A model generated the notes under the pieces. That model saw only the letters and a program-made list of their open reading frames with translations, was not told the DNA's origin and made no database searches. Made by a program: the position numbers and the translations under genes. A DNA stretch of 64,000 nt from Malikia sp041190985 (GTDB lineage Bacteria > Pseudomonadota > Gammaproteobacteria > Burkholderiales > Burkholderiaceae_C): the NCBI GenBank assembly GCA_041190985.1, contig JBEEPT010000159.1, forward strand, positions 38,551 through 102,550, given 5' to 3'. This document shows positions 8,978 through 17,670 of the stretch, in pieces; the stretch's first letter is position 1, and each line of letters opens with the position of its first letter.

Positions 8978-10177
8978 ATGATCAGGATTCCCTTCCGTTC
9001 CGCCCTCACGCTCGCCGCGCTGGCGGTCCCCCTGCTGGCCGCGCCCGCGCTGGCGAAAGACCGCGAGGTCAAGATTTACGCCTTCGGCGCCAAGAGCGGC
9101 GTGGTCCGCATCTTCGGCCTCAACAGCGAGGCGGCCATGAAGGCCGCCGCCGAGCAGATCAACAAGTCCGGCGGCGTCACGCTGGGTGACGGCAGCAAGG
9201 CCAGGCTGGTGATCGAGTACCTCGACGATCGCTGCAACGCCGAGGAGGGCATCAATGCGCTGCGCCGCATCGCCTCGCAGCCGGACGCCTTCGTGGCGGT
9301 CGGGCCGACCTGCAGCAACGTGGCCGAGCCGGCCTTCGGCATCCTGCAAAAGAAGGTGGGCGACAGCAGCGACTCGGGGCTGCAGTTCCCGATCTACACC
9401 GACGTCGCGGCCAAGGGCGGCCTGGCCGCCATGTCGCAGTGGGCGTTCCGCAACGTGCCCAGCGAAGCGGCCATGTACGCGAGCCTGTTCGACTGGATCA
9501 AGAGCACGCGTCCCGACATCAAGGTGATCTGGGGCGGGGTGGAGAAGGACTTCGCGCACAGCAACGCCACCTTCAACGTGATGAAGGACAAGGCCACCAA
9601 GGCCGGCTTCGAGGTCAAGGGCCAGAGCGAGTGGCTGCTGGCGGACACCAGCTTCTCGAGCCAGGTACGCGAGATGCGCCGCGGCGAGGCCGACCTGGTG
9701 ATGATTTCGGCACACCCGTTCACCACCTGCGGCGTGCTCAAGGAGATGCAGCGCCAGGGCGTCAAGCCCAAGATGCTGGTCGGCCTGACGAGCTCGTCCA
9801 GCCTCGAGACCCTGCAGGGCTGCGCGGCGCAGGCCGAGGGCATGGTGATCCCGACCAGCTTCGCTCCGGTGACGGCCGAGGCACGCAAGGCCGCCGACGC
9901 CGTGGCCGCCATGGGCGCCAACCTTGACCTGCACAACGCGGCGGCCTGGGAAAACATCTTCACGCTCAAGGACCTGATCGAGAAGGCCAAGATCATGGCC
10001 AAGCCCGAGACCATCCAGGCTGACCGCCAGAAGATGCGCGAGGCGCTCGCGGCCATGAAGGAGAGCACCGGCCTGATCGGCAAGGTCGGTCGCACCGAAG
10101 ACCGCGAGGCCATCAAGCCCTTCCTGTTCGTGAAGGCGACGAAGGGCGAGTGGACCGTGGCCCACAAGCCCAACTGA
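8978..10177 (+). CDS. Liv-type ABC transporter substrate-binding protein 1
   Basis: 399 residues with a clear Sec signal peptide (MIRIPFRSALTLAALAVPLL, cut near APALA at about 26). The mature part has the type I periplasmic-binding fold of branched-chain amino acid/aromatic acid receptors, with SGVVRIFGL, AMKAAAEQIN and LDDRCNAEEGINA segments. Start chosen at the ATG at 8978 with AGGAGA upstream. First gene of a run to 18303 with short gaps or overlaps. A close paralogue is encoded at 21119-22318. The ligand is unknown; the neighbouring catabolic genes argue for an organic acid rather than leucine. Confidence 0.92.
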   Translation: MIRIPFRSALTLAALAVPLLAAPALAKDREVKIYAFGAKSGVVRIFGLNSEAAMKAAAEQINKSGGVTLGDGSKARLVIEYLDDRCNAEEGINALRRIASQPDAFVAVGPTCSNVAEPAFGILQKKVGDSSDSGLQFPIYTDVAAKGGLAAMSQWAFRNVPSEAAMYASLFDWIKSTRPDIKVIWGGVEKDFAHSNATFNVMKDKATKAGFEVKGQSEWLLADTSFSSQVREMRRGEADLVMISAHPFTTCGVLKEMQRQGVKPKMLVGLTSSSSLETLQGCAAQAEGMVIPTSFAPVTAEARKAADAVAAMGANLDLHNAAAWENIFTLKDLIEKAKIMAKPETIQADRQKMREALAAMKESTGLIGKVGRTEDREAIKPFLFVKATKGEWTVAHKPN

Positions 10178-10219
10178 TCCCGCCAGAGATGTGCAGAAAC
10201 GACTGACGAGGATCTCACG

Positions 10220-11104
10220 ATGTCTCTGATCGACCTGCAGGATCTCGTGCAATCGGTGTTCGATGGCGTGATGTTCGGCTCGACCTACGCGCTGATCGGC
10301 ATCGGCTTCACGCTCATCTTCGGCGTGATGCACAAGATCAATCTGTCCTACGCCGCCGCCTCCATCGGCGCGGCCTACCTGAGCCTGCTCGTGGTGCAGA
10401 TCGCGCCGACGCCGCTGGTCTACGTCGCCGCCGCCCTGCTCGGCGGCGTGCTGGGGGCGCTGGTGTACCTGGTCTGCTTCCGCTTCCTACCGCTGGACCA
10501 GCCGCTGGCGACGCTGATGTCGACCGTGGGCATGCTGCTGATGCTGGAGGAGGCCATCGTGCACGCCACCGCGGGCATGCCGCAGAACTACCCCGCGCTG
10601 TTCGCCGGCGTCGTGTTCGACATCGGCCCCTTCATGCTGCGCGGCGACCTGCTGTTCGTGTTCGCCCTGGGCTGCGCGGCGATGGTCGGGCTGAAGCTGC
10701 TGCTCGAGGGCACGCGCCTGGGACTGGCCACGCGTGCCGTGGCGCAGCAATCGGTGGCGGCACGGCTGTGCGGCATGAACGTGTCGACCACCAATGCCAG
10801 CACCTTCGTCATCGCCGGCCTGCTGGGTGGCACGGCCGGTGCCATGGCGGGCGCCGCCATCGGCGTGCTCTCGCCGCTGTTGACCCTGCCGCTCACGGTC
10901 AAGGGCCTGGTGGTCACGGTGATTGGCGGCCTCGGCAGCATCCCCGGCGCGATCGTCGCGGGCCTGATCGTCGGCGGGGTCGAGAACCTGTTCCAGTTCC
11001 TGCGCGGGGTGAGCGAGCGCGACATCTACGTGATGCTGATGCTGTTTGCCTTCCTGGTGTTCCGTCCGGGCGGCCTGTTCGCCGCTCCCGGCGGACGTGA
11101 CTGA
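10220..11104 (+). CDS. livH: ABC transporter permease, LivH type (first copy)
   Basis: 294 residues, about eight hydrophobic segments. FGVMHKINLSYAAASIG near residue 35 and VIGGLGSIPGAIVAG near residue 236 are characteristic of LivH-type permeases that line the inner-membrane pore with a LivM partner. It has GAGGATCTCACG before the ATG and is 14 bp from the LivM gene. The symbol marks the family, not proven branched-chain amino acid transport. Confidence 0.9.
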   Translation: MSLIDLQDLVQSVFDGVMFGSTYALIGIGFTLIFGVMHKINLSYAAASIGAAYLSLLVVQIAPTPLVYVAAALLGGVLGALVYLVCFRFLPLDQPLATLMSTVGMLLMLEEAIVHATAGMPQNYPALFAGVVFDIGPFMLRGDLLFVFALGCAAMVGLKLLLEGTRLGLATRAVAQQSVAARLCGMNVSTTNASTFVIAGLLGGTAGAMAGAAIGVLSPLLTLPLTVKGLVVTVIGGLGSIPGAIVAGLIVGGVENLFQFLRGVSERDIYVMLMLFAFLVFRPGGLFAAPGGRD

Positions 11105-11118
11105 ATCGGAGACACAAG

Positions 11119-12051
11119 ATGGACTTCTACATCGGCTTGGCCCAGGTGATCGGCGTGCACACGCTGCTGGGCCTGTCGGCCTGGTGCGTGCTGCACACCG
11201 GTCAGGTCAGCCTGGCGCAGGGTGGCTTCTTTGCGATCGGCGCCTACGGCGCGGGCATGCTGACCGCGATGTATGGCTGGCCGCTCGGCCTGGCGCTGCC
11301 TGCGGCCGCGCTCGTGTCGGCGCTCGTGGCGGTGGCGGTGGGATTGCCGGCGCTGCGCGTCAAGGGCCTGATGCTGGTGGTCGCGACCACCGCCTTCGCC
11401 GAGATCGTGCGCCTCATGTTCTTCAACTTCAAGTGGCAGGTGCAGACGCCCGCGGGCCTGGTGGGCCCTGACGCCGGCCTGGGCTTCGGCGGCATCCGCT
11501 ATTTCCAGTCCAATGGCTGGAGTGGCTGGGAGGTGCTGGCGCTGATCTGGGGCCTCGTGGCGGCGGTCATGCTGGCGCTGTGGTGGCTGGATCGCACCCG
11601 CATCGGCACCTTGTGGCGCGCGGTCGGCGAGGACGAGGTCGCCGCCCAGAGCGCGGGCATCAACCTGACGGCAGCCAAGGTGTCGGCCTTCGGCATCGGC
11701 GGCGCGGTCGCCGGCCTGGCCGGCGGCCTGTTCAGCCATACCACCACGCACATCGAGCACGGCAACTTCACGATCCTGCTGGCGACGTTCGCGATCGCCT
11801 ACCCGATCCTGGGCGGCCTCAAGAGCCTGGCCGGCACGCTGGTGGCGGCCGTGCTGATCCAGGGCGTGCTGGTCGAGGGGCTGCGCTTCCTGGGCGACTG
11901 GCGCAGCCTGCTGTTCGGCGCGCTGATCCTGCTGGTGATGCTGGTGCGTCCCGGCGGCGTGCTGTCCGGGCCGCTGCTGAAGCCGGCGCAGGCACGCCGC
12001 GCCGCCGCGCCGACCCGCAACCTGATGGACGGAAAGGCCCGCCATGCTTGA
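11119..12051 (+). CDS. livM: ABC transporter permease, LivM type (first copy)
   Basis: 310 residues. LHTGQVSLAQGGFFAIGAYGAG at the N-terminus and the TRIGTLWRAVGEDEVAAQSAGI loop (EAA-like contact with the ATPase) identify a LivM permease. Stop overlaps the LivG start by 8 nt, so the two are translationally coupled. Forms the channel with the preceding LivH protein. Confidence 0.9.
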   Translation: MDFYIGLAQVIGVHTLLGLSAWCVLHTGQVSLAQGGFFAIGAYGAGMLTAMYGWPLGLALPAAALVSALVAVAVGLPALRVKGLMLVVATTAFAEIVRLMFFNFKWQVQTPAGLVGPDAGLGFGGIRYFQSNGWSGWEVLALIWGLVAAVMLALWWLDRTRIGTLWRAVGEDEVAAQSAGINLTAAKVSAFGIGGAVAGLAGGLFSHTTTHIEHGNFTILLATFAIAYPILGGLKSLAGTLVAAVLIQGVLVEGLRFLGDWRSLLFGALILLVMLVRPGGVLSGPLLKPAQARRAAAPTRNLMDGKARHA

Positions 12052-12820
12052 GCTCGACAACGTTTCCCGCCATTTCGGCGGCGTCAAGGCCGTGGACGGG
12101 CTGCAGCTGAGCGTGCGCCGCGGCGAGATCCTGGGCCTGATCGGCCCCAACGGCTCGGGCAAGAGCACCACGGTCAACCTGATCTCCGGCCTGTACCGGC
12201 CCACCGCCGGCACGCTGCGCTTCGAGGGGCATGACATCAGCGCACTGCCGACGCACCGGCGCGCCCAGCTCGGCATCGCCCGCACCTTCCAGAACATCCG
12301 GCTGTTCTCGCAGCTCACCGTCTGGCAGAACCTCTGGGCGGCCCGCATCGAGCGCGGCAGCGGCTGGGCGGGCTTCCGGGCGCGCTGGCTGGCGGGCGCC
12401 GTCGCGGCGCGCGAGGAGGCCGAGCAGATGCTGGTCTTCAGCGGCCTGGCGGCCAAGCGCGACATGCTGGCCGGCAATCTCGCCTTCGGCGAGCAGCGCC
12501 GGCTCGAGCTGGCACGCGCGGCGGTCTCGGGCGCGCCCCTGCTGCTGCTGGACGAGCCGGCGGCGGGCATGAACGCCGAGGAGATCGAGGACCTCGACGA
12601 GCGCATCCGCAGCCTGCGCGACCAGGGCCGCACCATCGTCCTGATCGAGCACCACATGGAGCTGGTGATGGGCGTGTGCGACCGCGTGGCCGTGCTGAAC
12701 TTCGGCCGCAAGATCGCGGAGGGCCGGCCGGCCGAGGTGCAGAACGACGCCCAGGTGCGCGCGGCCTACCTGGGGTCGGATGACGACGATGAACTGATGA
12801 GCGCCGCCCTGGCGGCCTGA
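12044..12820 (+). CDS. livG: ABC transporter ATP-binding protein, LivG type
   Basis: 258 residues. Walker A is GPNGSGKST (about residues 36-44), the signature is the altered FGEQRRLELARA instead of canonical LSGGQ, as often seen in LivG, and Walker B is LLLLDEPAAGMN. ARTFQNIRLF near residue 82 is typical of LivG. Starts inside the LivM stop region and lies 14 bp before LivF. Powers uptake through the LivHM pore(s). Confidence 0.93.
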   Translation: MLELDNVSRHFGGVKAVDGLQLSVRRGEILGLIGPNGSGKSTTVNLISGLYRPTAGTLRFEGHDISALPTHRRAQLGIARTFQNIRLFSQLTVWQNLWAARIERGSGWAGFRARWLAGAVAAREEAEQMLVFSGLAAKRDMLAGNLAFGEQRRLELARAAVSGAPLLLLDEPAAGMNAEEIEDLDERIRSLRDQGRTIVLIEHHMELVMGVCDRVAVLNFGRKIAEGRPAEVQNDAQVRAAYLGSDDDDELMSAALAA

Positions 12821-12834
12821 GCGGAGCAGACACC

Positions 12835-13575
12835 ATGCTGGAAATTCGTGAACTCGCCTGTGCCTACGGCAAGATCCAGGCGCTCAAGGGCGTCGACCTG
12901 TCCGTGCGGGCCGGCCAGGTGACCTGCCTGCTCGGACCCAACGGCGCCGGCAAGACGACCCTGATGATGACGCTGTCCGGCATCCTGCGGCCGACGCGTG
13001 GCTCGATCCGCTTCGAGGGCGAGGAGCTCGTCGGCCGCAGCCCGGCCGAGATCGTCGAGCGCGGCCTGGCGCTGGTGCCGGAGAACCGGCTCGTGTTTCC
13101 GGCGCTCACCGTGCGCGAGAACCTGATGGCCGGAGCCTTCTGCCGCCGCGACCGCGCCGGCATCCAGGCCGACATCGAGCGCATGCTGGACCGTTTTCCG
13201 CGCCTGCGCGAGCGCATCGGCCAGCTCGCCGGCACGCTGTCGGGCGGCGAGCAGCAGATGCTGGCCGTGGCGCGCGCGCTGATGTCGCGCCCGCGCATGC
13301 TGCTGATGGACGAGCCCTCGGTCGGCCTCGCGCCCAAGGTGGTCGCCGAGATCTTCGGCATCATCCGCCAGCTGCACGCCGAGGGCACCAGCATCTTCCT
13401 GGTCGAGCAGAACGTGCACATGGCGATGAAGGTCGCGCAGCACTTCTATCTGCTGGAGCAGGGCCGGCTGGCCTTTGACGGCACACCCAGCCAGCTGGCC
13501 GAGGACGACGTGGTGCAGCGCGCCTACCTGGCCAGCCCGGGACGGTCCGAACGCCAGCCCGTGGCCCAGCCGTGA
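12835..13575 (+). CDS. livF: ABC transporter ATP-binding protein, LivF type
   Basis: 246 residues. Walker A GPNGAGKTT, signature LSGGEQQMLAVARAL, Walker B LLMDEPSVGLAP; the shorter LivF layout and the PENRLVFPALTVRENL segment separate it from LivG. Its TGA is embedded in GTGA, whose GTG is the start of the second LivH-like gene, a strong sign of coupled translation. Confidence 0.93.
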   Translation: MLEIRELACAYGKIQALKGVDLSVRAGQVTCLLGPNGAGKTTLMMTLSGILRPTRGSIRFEGEELVGRSPAEIVERGLALVPENRLVFPALTVRENLMAGAFCRRDRAGIQADIERMLDRFPRLRERIGQLAGTLSGGEQQMLAVARALMSRPRMLLMDEPSVGLAPKVVAEIFGIIRQLHAEGTSIFLVEQNVHMAMKVAQHFYLLEQGRLAFDGTPSQLAEDDVVQRAYLASPGRSERQPVAQP

Positions 13576-14510
13576 CCGAACTGCTGCAGCGTACCCTGGA
13601 CGGACTGCTCGAGTCCGGCCCCTATGCCCTGGTCGGCCTGGGGCTGACCCTGAGCTTCGGGGTGCTGCGGCGCGTGAACCTCGCCTATGGCGCGGGCGCG
13701 ATGCTCGCGGCCTATGCCGGCTCCTGGCTGTACAGCCGGCATGACTGGCCCGGCGTCGCGGTGCTGCTGTTCGTGCTGGCGGCGACGGTGGCAATCGGCC
13801 TGTATGTCGAGTGGATCTGCTTTGCCGGGCTGGACGCCGGGGCCGGCACGCCCGGGCGCGGTGGCGCGCCCGTGAGCGGCGCCGACGGCCGCGAGGTCGT
13901 GGCCCTGGCGTCGAGCTTCGCCGTCTGGATGCAGCTCGAGCAGCTGTCCGTCAACCTGCTGCCGCGCCACCTCAACCCCTTTCCGTATCTGGCCTCGACT
14001 GGCGAGTGGGCGTGGGGGCCGCTGATGCTGCGCGCGGACCGGCTGCTGCAGTTCGGCGCCGCCGTCGCGCTGGTGCTGGCGCTGCGCCAGTGGCTGGAGC
14101 GCAGCCGCACCGGCCTGGCGCTGCGTGCGGTCTCCGATCAGCGCACCGCCGCGCACCTGGTCGGGCTGCGGGTGCGCTGGGTGCAGCGGCTCGCCTTTGC
14201 CCTGGCCTGCGCGCTGGCCGGCCTGGCGGCGTGCGCCGTGCTGGCGCTGGACGGGCAGGTCACGCCGATGTTCGGCATGTGGATGCTGGTCAAGGGACTG
14301 GTCGCCGCGATGCTGGGCGGGCTGGGGTCGGTGCGTGGCGTGCTGCTGGGCGCCGTGGCGCTGGGCGTTGCCGAGGCGCACGCCCAGGCCCTGTTCGGCG
14401 CGCTCGGGCGCGACGCCACGGCCTGGGCCCTGCTGCTGGCGGCGCTGCTGTGGCGCGGCGCTGCGGGCGTGCCGGGCCTCGTGCTGCCGGGCGGTGGCTG
14501 TCGTGCGTGA
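13572..14510 (+). CDS. Second LivH-like permease
   Basis: 312 residues, GTG start within the LivF stop (4-nt overlap). LTLSFGVLRRVNLAYGAGAM and MLGGLGSVRGVLLGAV are LivH hallmarks. Between them residues about 90-120 (LDAGAGTPGRGGAPVSGADG) form a polar Gly-rich insert not seen in the first copy. The protein is divergent from the LivH at 10220, so it is not a recent duplicate. With the next gene it makes a second permease pair served by the same LivGF ATPases. Confidence 0.85.
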   Translation: MTELLQRTLDGLLESGPYALVGLGLTLSFGVLRRVNLAYGAGAMLAAYAGSWLYSRHDWPGVAVLLFVLAATVAIGLYVEWICFAGLDAGAGTPGRGGAPVSGADGREVVALASSFAVWMQLEQLSVNLLPRHLNPFPYLASTGEWAWGPLMLRADRLLQFGAAVALVLALRQWLERSRTGLALRAVSDQRTAAHLVGLRVRWVQRLAFALACALAGLAACAVLALDGQVTPMFGMWMLVKGLVAAMLGGLGSVRGVLLGAVALGVAEAHAQALFGALGRDATAWALLLAALLWRGAAGVPGLVLPGGGCRA

Positions 14511-15465
14511 CGCGCTCTGCACCACCGGTGGCGGCATCGGGCTGCTCACCGACATGGCCATCGTCTCGCTGCTGGCCCTCTCGGCCTGGCTGGTGTTGCG
14601 CACGGGCCGGATTTCGCTCGGGCAGCAGGCCTACTTCGGGATCGGCGCCTATGCCGCCGGCCTGGCCACCGCGGTCGGGCACTGGCCGCTGATCCAGGCC
14701 CTGTTGGCGGGCGCCGCGCTCGGTGCCGTGGTCGCGCTGGCCGTGGCGCTGCCCCTGTCCAGGCTGTCGGGGCTGAGCCATGCGGTGGCCACCCTGGCCT
14801 TCGCCGAGCTCGTGCGGCTCGGGCTGTCGTCCTGGCATTTCCAGGTCCGGGGGGCCGACGGCCAGTGGACCGGCCCGGAGGGGGTGGACGGCTTTCGCGA
14901 CATCCGCTGGCTGTTCGAGCACCACGTCACGCCCGAGGATTTCCTCGGCCTCAGCGGCGCGCTGCTGGCCGCGGTGCTGCTCGGGTTGATTGCGCTGTCG
15001 CGCACGCGGCTCGGCCTGGCGCTGCAGGCGGTCGGCCATGACGACCTGCTGGCAGAGGCCTCCGGCTTGCCGGTGCGCTGCCTGCGGCTGCTCGCGACCA
15101 GCCTGGCCGGTGCCGTCGCCGCGCTCGGCGGCGGCCTGTACGCGCATCACATCACCTACCTCGAGCCGGCGGTGTTCGACCCGATGCTGGGTTTCCACGC
15201 CGTCGGCTACGCGCTGCTCGGCGGCCTGGCCACGCCGGCCGGGCCGCTGCTCGGCGCGGTCTTCGACCTCGGCCTGCTCGAAGCCTCGCGCGTGTTCGCC
15301 GGCTGGCGCATGGTGATCTTCGGCACGCTGGTCGCGCTGTTCCTGCGCTGGCGCGCACGTGGCCTGCTGGACGAGGCGCTGCTGCACCGGCTGGGCCGGC
15401 TGCTGCGGCCGCGCCGGCGGCCCAGCCATCGTCCGCTCGATGACGGCGGGCAAGCTTTTTCATGA
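14503..15465 (+). CDS. Second LivM-like permease
   Basis: About 320 residues from the GTG at 14503 (another in-frame GTG lies at 14494); overlaps the preceding stop by 8 nt. LRTGRISLGQQAYFGIGAYAAG and SRTRLGLALQAVGHDDLLAEASG match the LivM pattern. The C-terminus ends in a basic cytoplasmic tail with several Arg clusters (LLRPRRRPSHR) absent from the first LivM. Pairs with the preceding LivH-like protein; 31 bp before the SDR gene. Confidence 0.85.
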   Translation: MRDALCTTGGGIGLLTDMAIVSLLALSAWLVLRTGRISLGQQAYFGIGAYAAGLATAVGHWPLIQALLAGAALGAVVALAVALPLSRLSGLSHAVATLAFAELVRLGLSSWHFQVRGADGQWTGPEGVDGFRDIRWLFEHHVTPEDFLGLSGALLAAVLLGLIALSRTRLGLALQAVGHDDLLAEASGLPVRCLRLLATSLAGAVAALGGGLYAHHITYLEPAVFDPMLGFHAVGYALLGGLATPAGPLLGAVFDLGLLEASRVFAGWRMVIFGTLVALFLRWRARGLLDEALLHRLGRLLRPRRRPSHRPLDDGGQAFS

Positions 15466-15496
15466 CTGACCCAAACCCCAAAACGAAGGAGACAAT

Positions 15497-16255
15497 ATGC
15501 CAACCCACAATCTGCTGACCGATCGCACCGTCATCGTCACCGGCGCGGCCACCGGCATCGGTCAGGCCTTTGCCGTCAACTGCGCCGCCCAGGGGGCGAA
15601 CGTGGTGGTCGCCGACCTGAACCTGGCCGACGAGACGGTGGCCGCAGTCGAGGCCGCGGGCGGCAAGGCGCTGGCCGTGCGCGTCGACGTCGCCGACAAC
15701 GACTCGGTGCAGGCCATGGCGCGTGCCGCGCTCGAGCGCTTCGGCCGCATCGATGGCCTGATCAACAATGCCGCCTATTTCCGCGAGGTCAAGCTGACCC
15801 CGTTCGAGGAGCTCGACAGCGCGCAATGGGACCGCATCTTCGACGTCAACGTCAAGGGCGTGTGGCAGTGCTGCAAGGCCGTGATGCCGGCCATGCGCGC
15901 ACAGCAGGGCGGCTCCATCGTCAACATCTCCTCGGTGGTGGCGGTGGCGGGCCAGCCGGGCTACCTGCACTACGTGGCGACCAAGGGCGCGGTGCTGTCG
16001 ATGACCAAGGGCCTGGCCAAGGAGTGCGGCGCCAGCAAGGTGCGCGTCAATGCGATCGCCCCGGGCTTCGTCATCACCGACGCGACCAAGAACCGCCCGC
16101 AGGAGTGGCAGCAGAGCTTCCTGAAGGCGCGCGCGATCTCGCGCGAGCAAAAGCCGGACGACCTGGTGGGCACGGCGCTGTACCTGCTGTCGGACCTGGC
16201 CGCCTTCGTGTCGGGCCAGACCATCGTCGTCGATGGCGGCCACATCATGTACTGA
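15497..16255 (+). CDS. Short-chain dehydrogenase/reductase (SDR)
   Basis: 252 residues of a classical SDR. Cofactor motif TGAATGIGQA at 15-24, NNAA at 90-93, catalytic Ser145/146 in ISS, Tyr159 and Lys163 in YVATK. Asp40 after the second beta strand (VVVAD) suggests NAD(H) rather than NADP(H). KEGACA spacing is good (AAGGAGAC before the ATG). Lying in the same run as the transporter and two GST genes, it presumably oxidises an alcohol or reduces a ketone intermediate of the imported compound. Confidence 0.92.
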   Translation: MPTHNLLTDRTVIVTGAATGIGQAFAVNCAAQGANVVVADLNLADETVAAVEAAGGKALAVRVDVADNDSVQAMARAALERFGRIDGLINNAAYFREVKLTPFEELDSAQWDRIFDVNVKGVWQCCKAVMPAMRAQQGGSIVNISSVVAVAGQPGYLHYVATKGAVLSMTKGLAKECGASKVRVNAIAPGFVITDATKNRPQEWQQSFLKARAISREQKPDDLVGTALYLLSDLAAFVSGQTIVVDGGHIMY

Positions 16256-16280
16256 GCGGCCGGCACGAAAGGGTAGCGAC

Positions 16281-17204
16281 ATGCACGACATCATCCTGCA
16301 CCATTACGAGTTCTCGACCTTCTCCGAGAAAGTGCGTACCGCCCTGGGACTCAAGGGACTGTCCTGGCGTTCGGTCGACATTCCCGGCCTGCCGCCGCGG
16401 CCGCTGCTCGCGCCGCTGACCGGCGGCTACCGGCGCGCGCCGGTCATGCAGCTGGGGGCCGACATCTACTGCGACACCCACATCATCCTGCCCGCGCTCG
16501 AACGCCTGCATCCGGAGCGCTCGCTCTATCCCGCCGGCAGCGAGGGCGTGGCGCGCGGCCTCGGCTTCGCCTGGGAGCGGCAGATGTGGATCCCGACCAT
16601 CGGCGTCCTGGTGCACTACATCGGCGAACACATCCCGGACGAGTTCATCAAGGACCGCAAGGAAGGCTACCTCGGCATCGACATTTCCAAGGCCGCGATG
16701 GCGCCCCAGTTCGATGCGCATGCGCAGTTCGTGCGCACCCAGCTCGGCTGGCTGAAGCAGGCGCTGGCCGGCCGGCGCTTCCTGTTTGGAGACGCACCCA
16801 GCGCCGCCGACCTGGCGTGCTGGCAGACCATCTACCTGCTGCGCAAGAACTGCCCGCCCGAGGTGGACGCGCTGCTCGGCCTGGAGCCGCTGGCCGCCTG
16901 GTACGATGAGATCGTCGCCCTGGGCCACGGCAATCCGGCGCCGATGAGCCCGGAGGAGGCCTTCGAGGTGGCGTGCACTGCCGAGCCGGTGCCGGTCACT
17001 CACCTGGATCCCGACGGCGACCCGGGCGGGCTGAAGGCCGGCACCCCGGTGACCGTGACGCCGGACGACAATGCGCGCGTCCCGGTCGCCGGCACCCTGG
17101 TGGCCGCCAGCGACCAGGAGGTCGTCATCCATCGCCGCGATCAGCAGGCCGGAAACCTGCATATCCATTTCCCCCGCCTCGGCTTCCAGGTCGAGGCGCT
17201 CTGA
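16281..17204 (+). CDS. Glutathione S-transferase-like protein with extra C-terminal domain
   Basis: 307 residues, versus about 210-230 for ordinary GSTs. Residues 1-80 form the thioredoxin-like domain (HHYEFSTFSEKVRTALGLKG, then RRAPVMQLG with the cis-Pro region), 90-220 the helical domain. Residues about 235-307 are an added beta-rich, Asp/Val-rich region (HLDPDGDPGGLKAG to HFPRLGFQVEAL). The ATG at 16281 is taken because upstream residues are unlike GSTs. Possible jobs are glutathione-dependent ether or thioester cleavage or isomerisation; which one cannot be said. Confidence 0.82.
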   Translation: MHDIILHHYEFSTFSEKVRTALGLKGLSWRSVDIPGLPPRPLLAPLTGGYRRAPVMQLGADIYCDTHIILPALERLHPERSLYPAGSEGVARGLGFAWERQMWIPTIGVLVHYIGEHIPDEFIKDRKEGYLGIDISKAAMAPQFDAHAQFVRTQLGWLKQALAGRRFLFGDAPSAADLACWQTIYLLRKNCPPEVDALLGLEPLAAWYDEIVALGHGNPAPMSPEEAFEVACTAEPVPVTHLDPDGDPGGLKAGTPVTVTPDDNARVPVAGTLVAASDQEVVIHRRDQQAGNLHIHFPRLGFQVEAL

Positions 17205-17232
17205 CCCACCGGAACTTTGACAGGAGACAAAA

Positions 17233-17652
17233 ATGAGCATCCAAGAAGCCAACAAGCAACTCTGCCGCGACTACTTCCAGGCCTTCCTGGCCCGTGACAC
17301 CGCCTGGATGGCACGCCACATCGCGCCGGACTTCGTCCGCCACGACCCCGGCCTGCCGTTCGAGGTGCGCGGCCCGCAGGGCGTGGCGCAGCTGCACGAC
17401 GCCTTGCTGCCCGCCTTCCCCGACATGGAGCTGCCGCTGGAGGATTTCGTCGCCGAGGGCGAGAAGGTGCTGGTCAGGCTGCGCGTGCAGGCCACCCACA
17501 GCGGCGCGTTCGGCGCCATGGAGCCGACCGGACGCAAGATCGACATCGGCGTGCTGGACCTGTTCCAGATCCGCGACGGGGTGCTCGTCGAGCACTGGGC
17601 CCTGCTCGACAATCTCGGCATGCTCAAGCAGCTGGGTGCCATCGAAGCCTGA
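17233..17652 (+). CDS. SnoaL-like (ester cyclase/nuclear transport factor 2 fold) protein
   Basis: 139 residues with the SnoaL polyketide-cyclase-like pattern: NKQLCRDYFQAFLARDTAWM, then FVRHDPGLP, PAFPDMELPLEDFVAEGEKV, THSGAFGAMEPTGRKIDI and HWALLDNLGMLKQLG. The fold is a small cone-shaped barrel used by isomerases, dehydratases and hydrolases. AGGAGACA precedes the ATG. Located between two GST genes in one apparent transcript, so likely an enzyme acting on the same substrate. Confidence 0.85.
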   Translation: MSIQEANKQLCRDYFQAFLARDTAWMARHIAPDFVRHDPGLPFEVRGPQGVAQLHDALLPAFPDMELPLEDFVAEGEKVLVRLRVQATHSGAFGAMEPTGRKIDIGVLDLFQIRDGVLVEHWALLDNLGMLKQLGAIEA

Positions 17653-17670
17653 TCCTGGGGAGTTCGTGCC

